From: Misgurnus anguillicaudatus
Taxonomy: Eukaryota; Chordata; Actinopteri; Cypriniformes; Cobitidae
Direction of reading: 5' to 3'
NCBI RefSeq assembly: GCF_027580225.2
Contig: NW_027395276.1
Location: 248,001 to 312,000, forward strand
DNA length: 64,000 bases
The position numbers were made by a program, and so were the translations under genes. This document shows positions 33,598 through 45,211 of this stretch, one piece after another. The notes under the pieces were generated by a model. That model ran no database searches, was not told where the DNA came from, and saw nothing but the letters and a program-made list of their open reading frames with translations. Within the stretch, counting starts at the first letter, position 1. The number at the start of each line of letters is the position of its first letter.

Positions 33598-35837
33598 GCG
33601 CCTTAAGACCGAGACCTTAGCCCTTTGGGTCCCTTATACTCCAAGAGGGGCCCTTTCCAACGACCCCACCCCCGTCTCCGTACCCCCTCCCCCGGCCGAG
33701 ATACGACCCCGGGAACATCGCCCCGTCTACCCGACCACCGTGCACCCGAGGCCGGCCTCGGACCCCGCGACGGACACCCTGGAGCTCGTACCCGTCGCAC
33801 CGTTCGGTCCCTGCCATCCCACTCTTAAGCACTCCCCCACCGGACTAAGCCCCATCCTCCCGGCCCTTCTGGAGAACCAAACAGTTGGTCAACCCCAAAA
33901 TTTCTCCAACCGTTGGTCAACCCGAAAGATTTTCCAGCAGTTGGTCAACCCCAATCGACTGAGGTTTTGGAGCGTTCGCGTTTCCAGCAGTTGGTCAACC
34001 TCAATCGACTTAGGTTTTGGAGCGTTCGAGTTTCCAGCAGTTGGTCAACCTCAATCGACTTAGGTTTTGGAGTGTTCGCGTTTCCAGCAGTTGGTCAACC
34101 TCAATCGACTTAGGTTTTGGAGCGTTCGCGTTTCCAGCAGTTGGTCAACCTCAATCGACTTAGGCTCTGGAGCTTTCGCCTCTCCAGCAGTTGGTCAACC
34201 TCAATCGACTGAGGTTTTGGAGCGTTCGCGTTTCCAGCAGTTGGTCAACCTCAATCGACTGAGGTTTTGGAGCGTTCGCGTTTCCAGCAGTTGGTCAACC
34301 TCAATCGACTTAGGTTTTGGAGCGTTCGAGTTTCCAGCAGTTGGTCAACCTCAATCGACTTAGGTTTTGGAGTGTTCGCGTTTCCAGCAGTTGGTCAACC
34401 TCAATCGACTTAGGTTTTGGAGCGTTCGCGTTTCCAGCAGTTGGTCAACCTCAATCGACTTAGGCTCTGGAGCTTTCGCCTCTCCAGCAGTTGGTCAACC
34501 CCAACGACTTAGGCTCTTGAGCTTTCACTTCTCCAGCAGTTGGTCAAACCCATCGACTTAGGTTCTGGGGCGTTCGCTTCTCCTGCCATAGACTTAGGTT
34601 CTAGAGCTTTCGCCTTTCCGACAGTTGGTCAACCCCAATCGACTTAGGCTCTGGAGCTTTCACTTCTCCAGCAGTTGGTCAACCCCATCGACTTAGGTTC
34701 TGGGGCGTTCGCTTCTCCTGCCATCGACTTAGGTTCTGGAGCTTTCGCCTCTCCGACAGTTGGTCAACCTCGATCGACTTAGCTATATACCCGATGGCAC
34801 CTGTTCGCCCTACCGTCCCCCGCGAAGGGGGAACCCGCCGGGTCCGCGGCCGGGAGGGTGCGCCTCTGTCGGCCCGGGGGACCGGAGATACTTCCGGTCG
34901 AAAATCCGAATTTCGTTACCGCGCCGCTCCGGCGCCTCGGGCCCGGGTCCTTCGACCTTCGGGTCGGTCGGTCCGCCGGAGGGGCCCTTTCGAACGAGCC
35001 CACCCGCGAGTATCTGGCCCTTTCCGCGGCGGAGATACGGGGGGCCGTCTCCGGATTTTGCCACGGCCGCTGCTCGGGCGCCTTAAGTCCGAGGACGTCG
35101 CCTTCGGGGTCGGTCGCTCTACCCGAGGGGACCTTTCAAACGAGCCCGCCCTCGACCCTCCGACCCTTTCCGCGGCCGAGATACGGCGGTTCGAAAAAAA
35201 AAATGCTCGTCCGGAGTTCGCGCGCCCTTAGCGTCCGCTGCGTTCGTCCGCCGGAGGCGCGGTTGGTCTCGTTCGAAAGGTCTCTCTCGGGGCTTTCCGG
35301 GGAAACCGACCCCGAGTCCGTGCGACCCCGTGGACCGGAGATACTTCCGGTCGAATATCCGAATTTCGTTAACGCGCCGCTCCGGCGCCTCGGGCCCGGG
35401 GCCTTCGACCTTCGGGTCGATTGTTCCGCCGGAGGGGCCCTTTCGAACGAGACCACCCGCGAGTATCTGGCCCTTTCCTCGGCGGAGATACGGGGGGCCG
35501 TCTCCGGATTTTCCCACTGCCGCTGCTCGGGCGCCTTAAGTCCGAGGACGTCGCCCTCGGGGTCGTTCGCTCTACCCGAGGGGACCTTTCGAACGAGCCC
35601 GCCCTCGACCCTCCGACCCTTTCCGCGGCCGAGATACGGCGGATCGAAAAAAAAAAAACGCTGGTCCGGAGTTCGCGCGCCCGTAGCGTCCGTTGCGTTC
35701 GTCCGCCGGAGGCGCGGCCGTCTCGTTCGAAAGGTCTTTCCCGGGGCTTTTCGGCGACGCTGGCCCCGAGTTTGTGCGACCCTGGGGGCCGGAGATACGG
35801 ACTTCCACCGCTGCACCTTTAAACGGCCGTAGCTCGG
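33598..35837. repeat. Monomer 15, type B2 (2,240 bp)
   Basis: B2 copy with 50-bp array 33882-34782 and two GC blocks. It carries CGCCTTTCCG near 34610, CCTCTGTCGG near 34863, TTTTGCCACGG near 35056 and the one-base loss GCGGCCGTCTCG near 35715. Confidence 0.93.
33882..34782. repeat. 50-bp subrepeat array, monomer 15
   Basis: B2-type array with the 300-bp internal duplication and the CGCCTTTCCGACAG marker near 34610. Confidence 0.95.
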
Positions 35838-38254
35838 GCGCCTTAAGACCGAGACCTTAGCCCTTTGGGTCCCTTATCCTCCAGGAGGGGCCCTTTCCAA
35901 CGACCCCACCCCCGTCTCCGTACCCCCTCCCCCGGCCGAGATACGACCCCGGGAACATCGCCCCGTCTACCCGACCACCGTGCACCCGAGGCCGGCCTTG
36001 GACCCCGCGACGGACACCCTGGAGCTCGTACCCGTCGCACCGTTCGGTCCCTGCCATCCCACTCTTAAGCACTCCCCCACCGGACTAAGCCCCATCCTCC
36101 CGGCCCTTCTGGAGAACCAAACAGTTGGTCAACCCCAAAATTTCTCCAACCGTTGGTCAACCCGAAAGATTTCCCAGCAGTTGGTCAACCCCAATCGACT
36201 TAGGTTTTGGAGCGTTCGCGTTTCCAGCAGTTGGTCAACCTCAATCACCTTAGGTTTTGGAGCGTTCGCGTTTCCAGCAGTTGGTCAACCTCAATCGACT
36301 TAGGTTTTGGAGCGTTCGAGTTTCCAGCAGTTGGTCAACCTCAATCGACTTAGGTTTTGGAGTGTTCGCGTTTCCAGCAGTTGGTCAACCTCAATCGACT
36401 TGGGTTTTGGAGCGTTCGCGTTTCCAGCAGTTGGTCAACCTCAATCGACTTAGGCTCTGGAGCTTTCGCCTCTCCAGCAGTTGGTCAACCCCAACGACTT
36501 AGGCTCTTGAGCTTTCACTTCTCCAGCAGTTGGTCAACCCCATCGACTTAGGTTCTGGGGCGTTCGCTTCTCCTGCCATAGACTTAGGTTCTAGAGCTTT
36601 CGCCTCTCCGACAGTTGGTCAACCCCAATCGACTTAGGCTCTGGAGCTTTCACTTCTCCAGCAGTTGGTCAACCCCATCGACTTAGGTTCTGGGGCGTTC
36701 GCTTCTCCTGCCATCGACTTAGGTTCTGGAGCTTTCGCCTCTCCGACAGTTGGTCAACCTCGATCGACTTAGCTATATACCCGATGGCACCTGTTCGCCC
36801 TACCGTCCCCCACGAAGGGGGAACCCGCCGGGTCCGCGGCCGGGAGGGTGCGCCTCGGTCGGCCCGGGGGACCGGAGATACTTCCGGTCGAAAATCCGAA
36901 TTTCGTTACCGCGCCGCTCCGGCGCCTCGGGCCCGGGTCCTTCGACCTTCGGGTCGATCGGTTCGCCGGAGGGGCCCTTTCGAACGAGCCCACCCGCGAG
37001 TATCTGGCCCTTTCCGCGGCGGAGATACGGGGGGCCGTCTCCGGATTTTCCCACGGCCGCTTCGGGGTCGGTCGCTCTACACGAGGGGACATTTCAATCG
37101 AGCCCGCCCTCGACCCTCCGACCCTTTCCGCGGCCGAGATACGGCGGTTCGAAAAAAAAAAAACGCTCGTCCGGAGTTCGCGCGCCCGTAGCGTCCGCTG
37201 CGTTCGTCCGCCGGAGGCGCGGCCGGTCTCGTTCGAAAGGTCTCTCTCGGGGCTTTCCGGGGACGCCGACCCCGAGTCCGTGCGACCCCGTGGACCGGAG
37301 ATACTTTCGGTCGAATATCCGAATTTCGTTACCGCGCCGCTCCGGCGCCTCGGGCCCGGGGCCTTCGACCTTCGGGTCGATTGTTCCGCCGGAGGGGCCC
37401 TTTCGACCGAGCCCACCCGCGAGTATCTGGCCCTTTCCTCGGCGGAGATACGGGGGGCCGTCTCCGGATTTTCCCACGGCCGCTGCTCGGGCGCCTTAAT
37501 TCCGAGGACGTCGCCTTCGGGGTCGGTCGCTCTACCCGAGGGGACCTTTCGAACGAGCCCGCCCTCGACCCTCCGACCCTTTCCGCGGCCGAGATACGGC
37601 GGATCGAAAAAAAAAAACGCTGGTCCGGAGTTCGCGCGCCCGTAGCGTCCGTTGCGTTCGTCCGCCGGAGGCGCGGCCGGTCTCGTTCGAAAGGTCTTTC
37701 CCGGGGCTTTTCGGCGACGCCGGCCCCGAGTCCGTGCGACCCCGGAGACCGGAGATACTTCCGGTCGAATTTCGGAAAACTTCGAACGGCCGTATCTCGG
37801 GCGCCTCGGGCCCGGGTCCTTCGACCTTCGGGTCGATTGTTCCGCCGGAGGGACCCTTTCGAACGAGCCCACCCGCGAGTATCTGGCCCCTTCCGCGGCG
37901 GAGATACGGGGGGCCGTCTCTGGATTTTCCCACTGCCGCTGCTCGGGCGCCTTAAGTCCGAGTACGTCGCCCTCGGGGTCGTTCGCTCTACCCGAGGCGA
38001 CCTTTCGAACGAGCCCGCCCTCGACCCTCCGACCCTTTCCGCGGCCGAGATACGGCGGTTCGAAAAAAAAAAAACGCTCGTCCGGAGTTCGCGCGCCCGT
38101 AGCGTCCGCTTCGTTCGTTCGCCGGAGGCGCGGCCGGTCTCGTTCGAAAGGTCTCTCTCGGGGCTTTCCGGGGACGCCGGCCTCGGGTCCATGCGACCCC
38201 GGGGGCCGGAGATACGGACTTCCACCGCTGCACCTTTAAACGGCCGTAGCTCAG
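35838..38254. repeat. Monomer 16, type A2 (2,417 bp)
   Basis: A2 copy with 50-bp array 36122-36772 and three GC blocks. The 32-bp deletion lies at about 37062, followed by CTACACGAGG. Its landmark spacing is the same as in the A2 copy at 45212. Confidence 0.93.
36122..36772. repeat. 50-bp subrepeat array, monomer 16
   Basis: A-type array of basic A length. Confidence 0.95.
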
Positions 38255-40497
38255 GCGCCTTAAGACCGAGACCTTAGCCCTTTGGGTCCCTTATACTCCA
38301 AGAGGGGCCCTTTCCAACGACCCCACCCCCGTCTCCTTACCCCCTCCCCCGGCCGAGATACGACCCCGGGAACATCGCCCCGTCTACCCGACCACCGTGC
38401 ACCCGAGGCCGGCCTCGGACCCCGCGACGGACACCCTGGAGCTCGTACCCGTCGCACCGTTCGGTCCCTGCCATCCCACTCTTAAGCACTCCCCCACCGG
38501 ACTAAGCCCCATCCTCCCGGCCCTTCTGGAGAACCAAACAGTTGGTCAACCCCAAAATTTCTCCAACCGTTGGTCAACCCGAAAGATTTTCCAGCAGTTG
38601 GTCAACCCCAATCGACTGAGGTTTTGGAGCGTTCGCGTTTCCAGCAGTTGGTCAACCTCAATCGACTTAGGTTTTGGAGCGTTCGAGTTTCCAGCAGTTG
38701 GTCAACCTCAATCGACTTAGGTTTTGGAGTGTTCGCGTTTCCAGCAGTTGGTCAACCTCAATCGACTTAGGTTTTGGAGCGTTCGCGTTTCCAGCAGTTG
38801 GTCAACCTCAATCGACTTAGGCTCTGGAGCTTTCGCCTCTCCAGCAGTTGGTCAACCTCAATCGACTGAGGTTTTGGAGCGTTCGCGTTTCCAGCAGTTG
38901 GTCAACCTCAATCGACTGAGGTTTTGGAGCGTTCGCGTTTCCAGCAGTTGGTCAACCTCAATCGACTTAGGTTTTGGAGCGTTCGAGTTTCCAGCAGTTG
39001 GTCAACCTCAATCGACTTAGGTTTTGGAGTGTTCGCGTTTCCAGCAGTTGGTCAACCTCAATCGACTTAGGTTTTGGAGCGTTCGCGTTTCCAGCAGTTG
39101 GTCAACCTCAATCGACTTAGGCTCTGGAGCTTTCGCCTCTCCAGCAGTTGGTCAACCCCAACGACTTAGGCTCTTGAGCTTTCACTTCTCCAGCAGTTGG
39201 TCAAACCCATCGACTTAGGTTCTGGGGCGTTCGCTTCTCCTGCCATAGACTTAGGTTCTAGAGCTTTCGCCTCTCCGACAGTTGGTCAACCCCAATCGAC
39301 TTAGGCTCTGGAGCTTTCACTTCTCCAGCAGTTGGTCAACCCCATCGACTTAGGTTCTGGGGCGTTCGCTTCTCCTGCCATCGACTTAGGTTCTGGAGCT
39401 TTCGCCTCTCCGACAGTTGGTCAACCTCGATCGACTTAGCTATATACCCGATGGCACCTGTTCGCCCTACCGTCCCCCGCGAAGGGGGAACCCGCCGGGT
39501 CCGCGGCCGGGAGGGTGCGCCTCGGTCGGCCCGGGGGACCGGAGATACTTCCGGTCGAAAATCCGAATTTCGTTACCGCGCCGCTCCGGCGCCTCGGGCC
39601 CGGGTCCTTCGACCTTCGGGTAGGTCGGTCCGCCGGAGGGGCCCTTTCGAACGAGCCCACCCGCGAGTATTTGGCCCTTTCCGCGGCGGAGATACGGGGG
39701 GCCGTCTCTGGATTTTCCCACGGCCGCTGCTCGGGCGCCTTAAGTCCGAGGACGTCGCCTTCGGGGTCGGTCGCTCTACCCGAGGGGACCTTTCAAACGA
39801 GCCCGCCCTCGACCCTCCGACCCTTTCCGCGGCCGAGATACGGCGGTTCGAAAAAAAAAAAATGCTCGTCCGGAGTTCGCGCGCCCTTAGCGTCCGCTGC
39901 GTTCGTCCGCCGGAGGCGCGGTTGGTCTCGTTCGAAAGGTCTCTCTCGGGGCTTTCCGGGGAAACCGACCCCGAGTCCGTGCGTCCCCGTGGACCGGAGA
40001 TACTTCCGGTCGAATATCCGAATTTCGTTAACGCGCCGCTCCGGCGCCTCGGGCCCGGGGCCTTCGACCTTCGGGTCGATTGTTCCGCCGGAGGGGCCCT
40101 TTCGAACGAGCCCACCCGCGAGTATCTGGCCCTTTCCTCGGCGGAGATACGGGGGGCCGTCTCCGGATTTTCCCACTGCCGCTGCTCGGGCGCCTTAAGT
40201 CCGAGGACGTCGCCCTCGGGGTCGTTCGCTCTACCCGAGGGGACCTTTCGAACGAGCCCGCCCTCGACCCTCCGACCCTTTCCGCGGCCGAGATACGGCG
40301 GATCGAAAAAAAAAAAACGCTGGTCCGGAGTTCGCGCGCCCGTAGCGTCCGTTGCGTTCGTCCGCCGGAGGCGCGGCCGGTCTCGTTCGAAAGGTCTTTC
40401 CCGGGGCTTTTCGGCGACGCTGGCCCCGAGTTTGTGCGACCCCGGGGGCCGGAGATACGGACTTCCACCGCTGCACCTTTAAACGGCCGTAGCTCGG
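38255..40497. repeat. Monomer 17, type B1 (2,243 bp)
   Basis: B1 copy with 50-bp array 38539-39439 and two GC blocks. CGGGTAGGTCGG lies near 39617 and GTGCGTCCCCG near 39979. A private change gives GTCTCCTTACC near 38332 in the leader. Confidence 0.93.
38539..39439. repeat. 50-bp subrepeat array, monomer 17
   Basis: B1-type array with the 300-bp internal duplication. Confidence 0.95.
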
Positions 40498-42972
40498 GCG
40501 CCTTAAGACCGAGACCTTAGCCCTTTGGGTCCCTTATCCTCCAGGAGGGGCCCTTTCCAACGACCCCACCCCCGTCTCCGTACCCCCTCCCCCGGCCGAG
40601 ATACGACCCCGGGAACATCGCCCCGTCTACCCGACCACCGTGCACCCGAGGCCGGCCTCGGACCCCGCGACGGACACCCTGGAGCTCGTACCCGTCGCAC
40701 CGTTCGGTCCCTGCCATCCCACTCTTAAGCACTCCCCCACCGGACTAAGCCCCATCCTCCCGGCCCTTCTGGAGAACCAAACAGTTGGTCAACCCCAAAA
40801 TTTCTCCAACCGTTGGTCAACCCGAAAGATTTTCCAGCAGTTGGTCAACCCCAATCGACTTAGGTTTTGGAGCGTTCGCGTTTCCAGCAGTTGGTCAACC
40901 TCAATCGACTTAGGTTTTGGAGCGTTCGAGTTTCCAGCAGTTGGTCAACCTCAATCGACTTAGGTTTTGGAGCGTTCGCGTTTCCAGCAGTTGGTCAACC
41001 TCAATCGACTTAGGTTTTGGAGCGTTCGCGTTTCCAGCAGTTGGTCAACCTCAATCGACTTAGGTTTTGGAGCGTTCGAGTTTCCAGCAGTTGGTCAACC
41101 TCAATCGACTTAGGTTTTGGAGTGTTCGCGTTTCCAGCAGTTGGTCAACCTCAATCGACTTAGGTTTTGGAGCGTTCGCGTTTCCAGCAGTTGGTCCACC
41201 TCAATCGACTTAGTCTCTGGAGTTTTCGCCTCTCCAGCAGTTGGTCAACCCCAACGACTTAGGCTCTTGAGCTTTCACTTCTCCAGCAGTTGGTCAACCC
41301 CATCGACTTAGGTTCTGGGGCGTACGCTTCTCCTGCCATAGACTTAGGTTCTAGAGCTTTCGCCTCTCCGACAGTTGGTCAACCCCAATCGACTTAGGCT
41401 CTGGAGCTTTCACTTCTCCAGCAGTTGGTCAACCCCATCAACTTAGGTTCTGGGGCGTTCGCTTCTCCTGCCATCGACTTAGGTTCTGGAGCTTTCGCCT
41501 CTCCGACAGTTGGTCAACCCCGATCGACTTAGCTATATACCCGATGGCACCTGTTCGCCCTACCGTCCCCCGCGAAGGGGGAACCCGCCGGGTCCGCGGC
41601 CGGGAGGGTGCGCCTCGGTCGGCCCGGGGGACCGGAGATACTTCCGGTCGAAAATCTGAATTTCGTTACCGCGCCGCTCCGGCGCCTCGGGCCCGGGTCC
41701 TTCGACCTTCGGGTCGGTCGGTTCGCCGGAGGGGCCCTTTCGAACGAGCCCACCCGCGAGTATCTGGCCCTTTCCACGGCGGAGATACGGGGGGCCGTCT
41801 CCGGATTTTCCCACGGCCGCTGCTCGGGCGCCTTAAGTCCGAGGACGTCGCCTTCGGGGTCGGTCGATCTACCCGAGGGGACCTTTCAAACGAGCCCGCC
41901 CTCGACCCTCCGACCCTTTCCGCGGCCGAGATACGGCGGTTCGAAAAAAAAAAAAACGCTCGTTCGGAGTTCGCGCGCCCGTAGCGTCCGCTGCGTTCGT
42001 CCGCCGGAGGCGCGGCCGGTCTCGTTCGAAAGGTCTCTCTCGGCGCTTTCCGGGGACGCCGACCCCGAGTCCGTGCGACCCCGTGGACCGGAGATACTTC
42101 CGGTCGATTATCCGAATTTCGTTAACGCGCCGCTCCGGCGCCTCGGACCCGGGGCCTTCGACCTTCGAGTCGATTGTTCCGCCGGAGGGGCCCTTTCGAA
42201 CGAGCCCACCCGCGAGTATCTGGCCCTTTCCTCGGCGGAGATACGGGGGGCCGTCTCCGGATTTTCCCACGGCCGCTGCTCAGGCGCCTTAAGTCCGAGG
42301 ACGTCGCCTTCGGGGTCGGTCGCTCTACCCGAGGGCACCTTTCGAACGAGCCCGCACTCGACCCTCCGACCCTTTCCGCGGCCGAGATACGGCGGATCGG
42401 AAAAAAAAAAACGCTGGTCCGGAGTTCGCGCGCCCGTAGCGTCCGTTGCGTTCGTCCGCCGGAGGCGCGGCCGGTCTCGTTTCGGAATTTTGGAAAACTT
42501 CGAACGGCCGTATCTCGGGCGCCTCGGGCCCGGGTCCTTCGACCTTCGGGTCGATTGTTCCGCCGGAGGGACCCTTTCGAACGAGCCCGCCCGCGAGTAT
42601 CTGGCCCCTTCCGCGGCGGAGATACGGGGGGCCGTCTCCGGATTTTCCCACTGCCGCTGCTCGGGCGCCTTAAGTCCGAGGACGTCGCCCTCGGGGTCGT
42701 TCGCTCTACCCGAGGCGACCTTTCGAACGAGCCCGCCCTCGACCCTCCGACCCTTTCCGCGGCCGAGATACGGCGGTTCGAAAAAAAAAAACGCTCGTCC
42801 GGAGTTCGCGCGCCCGTAGCGTCCGCTTCGTTCGTTCGCCGGAGGCGCGGCCGGTCTCGTTCGAAAGGTCTCTCTCGGGGCTTTCCGGGGACGCCGGCCT
42901 CGGGTCCATGCGACCCCGGGGGGCCGGAGATACTGACTTCCACCGCTGCACCTTTAAACGGCCGTAGCTCAG
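40498..42972. repeat. Monomer 18, type C1 (2,475 bp)
   Basis: C1 copy with 50-bp array 40782-41532 and three GC blocks. GAATTTTGGAAAAC lies near 42485 and the TGACTTCC tail near 42934. Confidence 0.93.
40782..41532. repeat. 50-bp subrepeat array, monomer 18
   Basis: C1-type array with the 150-bp duplication of early copies. Confidence 0.95.
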
Positions 42973-45211
42973 GCGCCTTAAGACCGAGACCTTAGCCCTT
43001 TGGGTCCCTTATACTCCAAGAGGGGCCCTTTCCAACGACCCCACCCCCGTCTCCGTACCCCCTCCCCCGGCCGAGATACGACCCCGGGAACATCGCCCCG
43101 TCTACCCGACCACCGTGCACCCGAGGCCGGCCTCGGACCCCGCGACGGACACCCTGGAGCTCGTACCCGTCGCACCGTTCGGTCCCTGCCATCCCACTCT
43201 TAAGCACTCCCCCACCGGACTAAGCCCCATCCTCCCGGCCCTTCTGGAGAACCAAACAGTTGGTCAACCCCAAAATTTCTCCAACCGTTGGTCAACCCGA
43301 AAGATTTTCCAGCAGTTGGTCAACCCCAATCGACTGAGGTTTTGGAGCGTTCGCGTTTCCAGCAGTTGGTCAACCTCAATCGACTTAGGTTTTGGAGCGT
43401 TCGAGTTTCCAGCAGTTGGTCAACCTCAATCGACTTAGGTTTTGGAGTGTTCGCGTTTCCAGCAGTTGGTCAACCTCAATCGACTTAGGTTTTGGAGCGT
43501 TCGCGTTTCCAGCAGTTGGTCAACCTCAATCGACTTAGGCTCTGGAGCTTTCGCCTCTCCAGCAGTTGGTCAACCTCAATCGACTGAGGTTTTGGAGCGT
43601 TCGCGTTTCCAGCAGTTGGTCAACCTCAATCGACTGAGGTTTTGGAGCGTTCGCGTTTCCAGCAGTTGGTCAACCTCAATCGACTTAGGTTTTGGAGCGT
43701 TCGAGTTTCCAGCAGTTGGTCAACCTCAATCGACTTAGGTTTTGGAGTGTTCGCGTTTCCAGCAGTTGGTCAACCTCAATCGACTTAGGTTTTGGAGCGT
43801 TCGCGTTTCCAGCAGTTGGTCAACCTCAATCGACTTAGGCTCTGGAGCTTTCGCCTCTCCAGCAGTTGGTCAACCCCAACGACTTAGGCTCTTGAGCTTT
43901 CACTTCTCCAGCAGTTGGTCAAACCCATCGACTTAGGTTCTGGGGCGTTCGCTTCTCCTGCCATAGACTTAGGTTCTAGAGCTTTCGCCTTTCCGACAGT
44001 TGGTCAACCCCAATCGACTTAGGCTCTGGAGCTTTCACTTCTCCAGCAGTTGGTCAACCCCATCGACTTAGGTTCTGGGGCGTTCGCTTCTCCTGCCATC
44101 GACTTAGGTTCTGGAGCTTTCGCCTCTCCGACAGTTGGTCAACCTCGATCGACTTAGCTATATACCCGATGGCACCTGTTCGCCCTACCGTCCCCCGCGA
44201 AGGGGGAACCCGCCGGGTCCGCGGCCGGGAGGGTGCGCCTCTGTCGGCCCGGGGGACCGGAGATACTTCCGGTCGAAAATCCGAATTTCGTTACCGCGCC
44301 GCTCCGGCGCCTCGGGCCCGGGTCCTTCGACCTTCGGGTCGGTCGGTCCGCCGGAGGGGCCCTTTCGAACGAGCCCACCCGCGAGTATCTGGCCCTTTCT
44401 GCGGCGGAGATACGGGGGGCCGTCTCCGGATTTTGCCACGGCCGCTGCTCGGGCGCCTTAAGTCCGAGGACGTCGCCTTCGGGGTCGGTCGCTCTACCCG
44501 AGGGGACCTTTCAAACGAGCCCGCCCTCGACCCTCCGACCCTTTCCGCGGCCGAGATACGGCGGTTCGAAAAAAAAAATGCTCGTCCGGAGTTCGCGCGC
44601 CCTTAGCGTCCGCTGCGTTCGTCCGCCGGAGGCGCGGTTGGTCTCGTTCGAAAGGTCTCTCTCGGGGCTTTCCGGGGAAACCGACCCCGAGTCCGTGCGA
44701 CCCCGTGGACCGGAGATACTTCCGGTCGAATATCCGAATTTCGTTAACGCGCCGCTCCGGCGCCTCGGGCCCGGGGCCTTCGACCTTCGGGTCGATTGTT
44801 CCGCCGGAGGGGCCCTTTCGAACGAGACCACCCGCGAGTATCTGGCCCTTTCCTCGGCGGAGATACGGGGGGCCGTCTCCGGATTTTCCCACTGCCGCTG
44901 CTCGGGCGCCTTAAGTCCGAGGACGTCGCCCTCGGGGTCGTTCGCTCTACCCGAGGGGACCTTTCGAACGAGCCCGCCCTCGACCCTCCGACCCTTTCCG
45001 CGGCCGAGATACGGCGGATCGAAAAAAAAAAACGCTGGTCCGGAGTTCGCGCGCCCGTAGCGTCCGTTGCGTTCGTCCGCCGGAGGCGCGGCCGTCTCGT
45101 TCGAAAGGTCTTTCCCGGGGCTTTTCGGCGACGCTGGCCCCGAGTTTGTGCGACCCTGGGGGCCGGAGATACGGACTTCCACCGCTGCACCTTTAAACGG
45201 CCGTAGCTCGG
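42973..45211. repeat. Monomer 19, type B2 (2,239 bp)
   Basis: B2 copy with 50-bp array 43257-44157 and two GC blocks. B2 markers lie near 43986, 44238 and 44430. Private base: CTTTCTGCGG near 44395. The first A-tract is 10 A, among the shortest. Confidence 0.93.
43257..44157. repeat. 50-bp subrepeat array, monomer 19
   Basis: B2-type array with the CGCCTTTCCGACAG marker near 43986. Confidence 0.95.

Larger units (their letters stand above)
33598..42972. repeat. Tetrameric higher-order repeat copy 2 (B2-A2-B1-C1)
   Basis: This 9,375-bp unit has monomers at 33598, 35838, 38255 and 40498, in the same order and with the same type markers as copy 1. By eye it differs from copy 3 only by scattered single bases, such as T at about 38337 in the B1 leader, and by A-tract length. 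Confidence 0.92.
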